DNA from: JAAYHC01 sp964483175
GTDB taxonomy: Bacteria > Bacillota > UBA5301
Reading direction: 5' to 3'
Length of the DNA: 51,081 nt
NCBI GenBank assembly: GCA_964483175.1
Contig: CAZAAT010000003.1
Location: 1 to 51,081, forward strand
Part shown: one piece after another, positions 51,069-51,081 of the stretch
Layout of the letters: each line of letters begins with the position of its first letter
How positions within the stretch are numbered: position 1 is the stretch's first letter
Position numbers and translations under genes: made by a program
Notes under the pieces: generated by a model
The model's input: only the letters and a program-made list of their open reading frames with translations
The model's database searches: none
Told to the model about the DNA's origin: nothing

Positions 51069-51081
51069 GATTTATCTTCCT

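Noticed and set aside
1..51081. Insertion sequences, prophage or CRISPR arrays
   Set aside because: No transposase, integrase, phage structural gene or regularly spaced repeat was seen on either strand.

Overview
The window looks like a chromosomal segment of an anaerobic, endospore-forming member of the Bacillota (Clostridia, Desulfotomaculum/Peptococcaceae-like by general character). The evidence is: sporulation genes (cotJABC, a CotF-like coat protein pair, a LysM multi-repeat wall protein), strong AGGAGG ribosome binding sites with frequent GTG/TTG starts, c-type cytochromes, and four gene sets for tungsten/molybdenum-pterin aldehyde oxidoreductases (AOR). The taxon is an inference; no rRNA or ribosomal-protein marker is present.

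Layout. 1-4.2 kb: 3' end of tRNA-Arg(CCT), a solitary DNA methyltransferase, a TetR-type regulator with an odd N-terminus, an exported protein of unknown function and a flavin-binding PNPOx-like protein. 4.2-7.4 kb: AOR set 1 (a Tat-signal four-cluster Fe-S protein plus AOR), preceded by two near-identical palindromes and a 23-codon leader ORF. 7.4-19.4 kb: LysM protein, a chemoreceptor with a PstS-like binding protein, two coat proteins, an HD-GYP protein, an RsgA homologue that has lost its P-loop, a MauG-like dihaem peroxidase, and the pntAA-pntAB-pntB transhydrogenase operon. 19.8-25.7 kb: a ten-haem cytochrome interrupted by one in-frame TGA, CshA helicase, an S41-type peptidase and a B12-binding radical SAM protein.

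25.7-38.2 kb, minus strand, is the centrepiece: three more AOR sets in tandem under a MarR regulator. Reading leftwards: marR; [cyt b - FeS - AOR - small protein]; terminator; [FeS - AOR - small protein]; [cyt b - FeS - AOR - small protein]. Each AOR here is followed by a member of an unrecognised family of about 120-140 residues. A 19-bp palindrome lies just upstream of the first cyt b gene, and a degenerate copy lies directly downstream of a TTGACA-17-TATTTT promoter of marR. The Fe-S proteins carry twin-arginine signals, the AORs do not, and the cytochromes b are membrane proteins. This suggests quinone-linked, membrane-attached aldehyde (or related) oxidoreductases resembling the E. coli ydhYVWXUT gene set rather than soluble ferredoxin-linked AOR.

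38.2-51.1 kb: two tiny paralogous membrane peptides, an exported protein with an ABC-2 transporter, a possible structured RNA, cotJABC, a glycosyltransferase, UDP-xylose-forming enzymes (epimerase/decarboxylase and UDP-glucose dehydrogenase), a GntP permease with glycerate kinase, a ferritin-like protein and a CadA/ZntA-type P-type ATPase. All family assignments are from reading motifs; no database search was run.
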